A stretch of DNA of 64,000 nt from Acorus gramineus (taxonomy: Eukaryota; Streptophyta; Magnoliopsida; Acorales; Acoraceae): contig CM060855.1 in NCBI GenBank assembly GCA_030737835.1, positions 1 through 64,000 on the forward strand. The letters are read 5' to 3'. Numbering within the stretch: position 1 is the first letter of the stretch; each line of letters starts with the position of its first letter. Of the stretch, positions 58,965 to 64,000 are shown one piece after another. Made by a program: the position numbers and the translations under genes. The notes beneath the pieces were generated by a model. That model ran no database searches, was not told the origin of the DNA, and saw only the letters and a list, made by a program, of their open reading frames with translations.

Positions 58965-61599
58965 CCAATTAGATGCAACGGTGTGGTGGTGTACCCCTCG
59001 TGCGGCAATGTATTCTGGCCATCAGATCTATGGATTCCAGATCTGACAGTCATATTTGTTTTCATAAAAAAAAAGAGATACTTGTTGTTCAGGTTACCGA
59101 GTCACCCATTTCAACCCCTTCATTCTCTCTCATCTCTTTTTTCACCCCCAAAAAGCAGAGATGAAAAAAGTGGAGAAGGTGAAGAAGGTCACCATGACCC
59201 GCGTAGATCACCCCCCCCCCCTCCCGTGCCTCCTGTCAACCACTCCACCTCCCTCACCGTCGGTCAGCCACCCCCTTCCCCTCCCGCACCACTAATCAGC
59301 CCCACCTCCCCCGCCAGTATTTTTCAAATTTAAAATATTTGAAAATCATGGTTTCTTTAGATCTAAGGCTTGTTTTAATATTTATCTACAAATCTAACTT
59401 ACCTTTCTCATTTGTTTGTAAATATGGGGTTTCTTCAGATCTAGGGTTTCATTTTGGTCTCATTTTTTGTATTCAAATCTAGGGTTTTATTTATATGTGT
59501 TGATCTATATGTAGGTTTTAGATTTCAGATTTGTATATGTAGGTTTTCAAATCTAGGGTTTTATCTGTATTTTTTTTTCCAGATTTGTTTCAAAACAAGA
59601 GTTTTTTCATCTTTATTTTTAGATATAGTGTTCCCATATTTTCAAACAAAAGTTAAAACCATATTTTATAGAATTTATGTTATATCACTACATCAGGTAA
59701 GCCTTGAGGGTTTCTTTCCATTGTTACACTTATGCATAGCTAATGTTTCCCAATCATCTTTCTTTGGAATGGAAGCTCCCTAAAATAATCAAGTGCTTAT
59801 GTTTAATACTCTAACAAGCATTTATGGCATATCCAATGTTATTGTTGAAAATAAAAATGACAATAGGACAGGAAACTATGAATTTTATCAGAGGACTCCT
59901 TTTTTTTCTTATGTGATTTTTAGCAAATAGGAATCTCATAAGACTGTGTAAAAAATGTATTTGTTGTTGTAATTGTAAATAAATGAATGCATGATTCAAA
60001 GTAATATGATGGTTATGAAATTTTCATATTTTACCTGATTAATTATCATGTAATATTTTTGTATGATTATTTTTACGGAATCTATGTTTTTTTTACTCAT
60101 GATTTAGGTTTGTTGAGCATTCAATTAAAATGTTTAATGGATGAAGACAATGAAATTGTGGAATGATGTTGTTCTATCTGTTCCATGACCAGATTGAAGT
60201 GATCCAAGTGGTTGAGAGTACATATCATTAAATCAGATGACTAAGTTGTTGAGAGTGGATATTATTATAACGTTAAATCAGGTGCTTAAGAGTGTTGAGA
60301 GTGTTGACAGTATAATGAACAATCTCAAATTTGTTGAATGTAATGGTTGAACTTGTGTGTAATGGTTGATATAGAACTTGATGTATGTAATCCAATACTT
60401 TATATGGTTTTACTTCTTGTAATCGTTGAAGAAATAGTTGAACTTTTCTTTTTGCTTGGTCTCAAACAAGCAAAAAAAAATTAGACCAAGTGAAAAGGAT
60501 CTTGAAGATGATGATGATTTGGATATGAGCTTGAGATAGGAATGACTTGGTGCTCTGTCGTTCATAACATAACTTTGAATTTTTTTATTTGGTTCAACTC
60601 TTATGGACAAATCAGTTTGGAAAGTCTTCCTGGTGTATTAATGCCAAGAGATCATATTACATTAACAATCTTTTTTCAAAGGTGAGGTGTAAATGTATTC
60701 GTATGACTGAGGATTAATGGAAGTTAACAAAGCTACTTATAACTATTGTATAGGATTTATTTCATAAAAAGAAAAACTATAATATAGGATACTACTGTGA
60801 AAGTTCCTGCCCAGACCTGATGAAACCAATGAGCATAAGAATTTTCATATTAAATCAGACTATTCTTCTGGATCCTGCTAGAGGACAGAATCTGAAAATT
60901 TTATTCTTACAGAGTTTTTCAATTTTCACAATTACGATTCATCATGAAAAAATCTTCTCATTAAAGCAGGTGTTCTCAGAGCAGCTGTTGTACATGATAG
61001 AATTTTCTAACTTGATGAATCATATTTTTCACACTGGATGAAAAAAATTAAAGAAATATTGTGTTACAACACATGGATACCTGGTCGTCATCAACATATC
61101 AAACATAAATTTTTAGTTCTTGGTTGATCACGGTCTTCCCGACCTCTCATAAAGACTCGAATCACAAGATGCTCTGAGGCATATGTAATGAAGGACGCCA
61201 ACAATAGACCTGTGCCGACCATCAGACTAAGCCTGGTCAAGCACAAGAACTGCAAGAAATACTACATAATTGTACTTCTGTACCACAATTCTGTGTTTGA
61301 TTTATCTAAACTGACAGCCATATCACAATTCAGGAGTAATGAAGGAATAGAAATAACAGTGGATGATCATTGACTCTTTAGATGATGGATAAAGAATTGG
61401 TAATGAAAGCACAACAATAACAGTTCATGATTGTTATAAAATTGTATTCTTCCCACAATAATAGTTTTTGTGAGATGTAGATCCATGAGAGGAAGCTGTA
61501 TTTGCAACATCATTTACAAAAGCACAAAACACATTATTTAAACAATCTTACATGCAACATCATTTATAATAAACCATCATACCACTTTGCAAATGCATC
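58927..61599. other. AT-rich region with microsatellites and leader-like sequence, no supported gene
   Basis: It starts with (TA)n and (GA)n tracts (58925-58963), then GCAACGGTGTGGTGGTG..., resembling the ends of the two elements to its left, so a third such element may begin here. CT-rich and C-rich leader-like DNA (59100-59310) is followed by repeats of AAATCTAGGGTTT (59400-59570). No coding frame with family similarity was found up to the transposase relic. Confidence 0.4.
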
Positions 61600-61945
61600 T
61601 CTATTAGCCTTCAAGAGTGGTAGATCAAAAACAATACAAAATGTGCTAGTTGTTGTGACTTTCACATGTGTTGTACATTTGTTTCCGCTAGTTGGGAGGG
61701 CAATGCACATGATGCGAAAGTATTGGGTCATACAATATACAACCCAACACATAATTTTTCACATCTTCCTCAAGGTAAGCAAATTAAATCAATCATTATC
61801 AGCCACATTCATTCATTTACAATTGCATTCTAATAGAATTGTGTTGGAATTGTAGATAAATACTATGTAGTTAATGCTGGATATGTGAATCACAAGGACT
61901 TCTTAGCCCCATATCGTAATACAAATTTGGGCGTCAAACATGGGT
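61600..61945 (+). pseudogene. PIF/Harbinger transposase relic (fragment, 2 exons)
   Basis: AFKSGRSKTIQNVLVVV (from about 61606) is followed, in a shifted frame, by SWEGNAHDAKVLGHTIYNP. After a GT-AG intron (61775-61855) comes DKYYVVNAGYVNHKDFLAPY. These match GRKGxxTQNVL, GWEGSAHDSRVL and YYLVDAGY...FLAPYR of Harbinger transposases. The catalytic Asp of VDAGY is Asn. Only the middle of the gene remains, and it belongs to a different copy than 15385-16624. Confidence 0.75.
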
Positions 61946-62230
61946 GACCAAAGAAACCTTGAACCAAAGTTGATAAGAACATAAAAAATAAGAACGGAAC
62001 TTGGTTCTTAGCCGAGTGCATAGTTATTTAAAAGGGGGAAGAAGAATCATCATTCTATGATTGAAAGGGTTTATTTCCTCTTTCTGAGCTCAGCTTTCAT
62101 CATCCATTGAAACCCCAATCATCCATGACGTGACATTTATTGAAAGTTGTACACTTAAGGGAGGGAGAAGAAAGGGTTTCTTTTGGGAAGGTAAAGCAAA
62201 TTTTTAAGCTTCTATGAGAGGAACACATGT

Positions 62231-63800
62231 CACTACAAGAAATCTATCATATAGCTATGGTTGTAAACCGTTCAAATCCGTAAAACCGCAGCTATAACAT
62301 TTACCAATGGTTTAAAACCCGGCTTTGTATAAATTATCGTATTAGGTTTTAGCAATGGTCGGTGAAACCGCCGCTAAAAGGTTCCCCAAGCTTTCTAATT
62401 TTGTTTACGTTCTTCCAACAGTTCATGGAGGTACAACTACATTTCTAAAAGCACAATCAAATGCACAGCCATAAAATATACTCAACAAGGAAGGCTACGG
62501 CTTAGCCCTCACCTTGAGGATCGATGGTGGCAAAGGGTTGATACAGAGATAGATCCTCCTCTATAACAATTGAATCAAACCAACCACTTTATGCCTGCCT
62601 AAGGGATTGTTTTATTATTTTTGTCAGTTACAACAATGGTGCATTAAGTAAAAGGTGCACAAAATTTTTTTTTAAAATATATTTAGGTTGCATTTATTTA
62701 ATATCATAAAAAAAACATTTAAATTTATAATTCTAAATAGTGTTATGGTACAAGAAATTTGAACTTTATATAAAAAAAAAATGAAAGTCTAAAACTAAAA
62801 TACATTTGAATTTATAAAAGAAATGAAATTACAAAACAAAAGTTAAAAATCAAAATCTAAAAAAAAAAATTGATAAATTCTTTAAAAAGTTGATCATTGT
62901 TCTTATATCTTTTACATCTTTTCCATCATCTTCTCCTCCTTTTGATCCTATAGTTTTTTCTTGCAATTTTTGCATGCATCTATTGTGTATTTTGCTTCTC
63001 CATGCAATGTATCCTAACATATAAATGATTTGGTACTGTATCCAAGTTCTGTTTTTATCCTTGTCCTCGTGTATTTTAAAAAAAATGCAAAAAAATGATT
63101 CTACTTCAAAGATCACATCTTTCAGATAATCTTAAAAATAAATTTCAATAAATAATACGATTAAAAATATAATTACTAATCCATACTCTAGAATCTAAAA
63201 AAAATGGTAATTCAAACCCAAGAATATCAAAAATATTACACATGAAAAAAATAGAGGGATTATGACTAGTTCTGTGAATTCAAAACGAATGTGATCAAGC
63301 CGGCTTGATCGTGATCAATGGAGTTATGTGGAGAAGATGGGGACAGCGTGATCAATGGAGTTCAACAAAGAAGTGTGGAGTTTTATGGAGATGAGTGATT
63401 TTTCAAATGAGAATATTTTTTTCAAAGATCGAGGGATATGAAAAAATTGTAACTGAGAAGGAAGAGTCACAGCCATAAATGGTCCTTATTGCTGCAATTT
63501 CTAAAAATTCATCATCACTAATTAAGTTAATGGTTGTGGTTTCTAGAAAAGGTAGCACCAAATAAATTACAATAAGGCGGTTTCTAAAAAATCATAGCTA
63601 TACATATCACCGCACCACAATCCCATAGATTTTGCTCCCAATTAATTTTTTTTATGTAGCTACGGTTATCTCTCACAAAAAAATTTATTTCAAAATAATG
63701 CTACTATTTTCTCTAAACCACAATTATATCCTATATATACCCGTGGTTCATAAAACTGTAGCAAAAAAACCGCAGTTATATCATATATGTACATGGGAGA
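62231..63800. mobile_element. non-autonomous CACTA (En/Spm) element, right terminus not found
   Basis: It starts CACTACAAGAAATCTATC, the hallmark CACTA terminus. Subterminal repeats of the type GCTATGGTTGTAAACCG and AAAACCGCAGCTATAAC follow within 200 bases. Similar motifs in both orientations fill 63450-63780 (AGGCGGTTTCTAAAAAATC, AAAACCGCAGTTATATC), marking the right subterminal zone. No TTCTTGTAGTG end is present in the window, so the right end is lost or mutated. No transposase; 62640-63430 is AT-rich and empty. Confidence 0.7.
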
Positions 63801-64000
63801 AAAAAAGGAATGTGACTTTTAAGTTGTGGACATTTTAGGTATTTTTTCACTAAATCACACGTGGATTTACTTTTTAATCAAGTAAAAAAATTTAGTTTTG
63901 AACTTTCGTATGTATTGCCAAACTTGATTTATAAAAGTGATTTCATGAAATGATGGGAAATCAACTTCAAAATTAGCTTTTTATCTATTTAGAGCTTCCA

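Overview
The window is nuclear DNA of a flowering plant. The two host genes have angiosperm exon structures and plant-specific protein families, and everything else is typical plant repeat DNA: AT-rich spacers, MITEs, Mutator-like (MULE), hAT, PIF/Harbinger and CACTA elements, and long solo LTRs. The species cannot be fixed from the sequence; coding similarity is to Arabidopsis-type proteins and I see no grass-specific signature.

Only two host genes can be supported. At 1877-7408 (minus strand) lies a 3-exon gene for a circularly permuted YqeH/BPG2-type organellar GTPase (571 aa). Its large first intron carries a 713-bp hAT MITE with a perfect 8-bp target duplication. At 20578-26432 (plus strand) lies a 4-exon gene for a MATH-like/BTB/BACK protein of 326 aa (At1g21780 type), a presumed CUL3 E3-ligase adaptor. 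Its introns hold an old LTR remnant and several local duplications. Both genes splice in frame with no internal stops.

The rest is a nested repeat landscape. 1-602: partial LTR. 7440-8640: palindromic repeats plus a hAT MITE. 8680-11895: a 1.6-kb tandem duplication. 12030-17889: a 5.86-kb PIF/Harbinger element (TAC target duplication) with a Myb/SANT-like ORF1 relic, a dead DDE transposase and an intact two-exon GRF zinc-finger ORF. 28271-34208: a 5.94-kb MULE with perfect 9-bp target duplications, carrying a decayed FAR1-type transposase and, on the opposite strand, a decayed Ulp1-like cysteine protease. Around it sit short MITEs with related ends. 36013-40503 and 46077-49667: two solo LTRs of one long-LTR family (about 3.6 kb each); the first holds an 842-bp hAT MITE, and the second keeps a 5-bp target duplication and a very GC-rich core. 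41910-42966: a non-autonomous MULE with a perfect 9-bp target duplication. 51465-52772: a triplicated ~500-bp repeat containing covarying hairpins. 54083-55345: a hAT element with an 8-bp target duplication. 55800-58926: three inverted-repeat elements, two bounded by (TA)n tracts. 61600-61945: a PIF/Harbinger transposase relic. 62231 to about 63800: the left end and subterminal repeats of a CACTA element.

The most interesting points are the extra cargo genes in the two large DNA transposons (Ulp1-like protease; GRF zinc finger), the short GTATACGCTATG-type motif scattered through all spacers of the MULE and shared with nearby MITEs, and the covarying or perfect hairpins at 51902-51965, 52405-52466 and 56951-56996.
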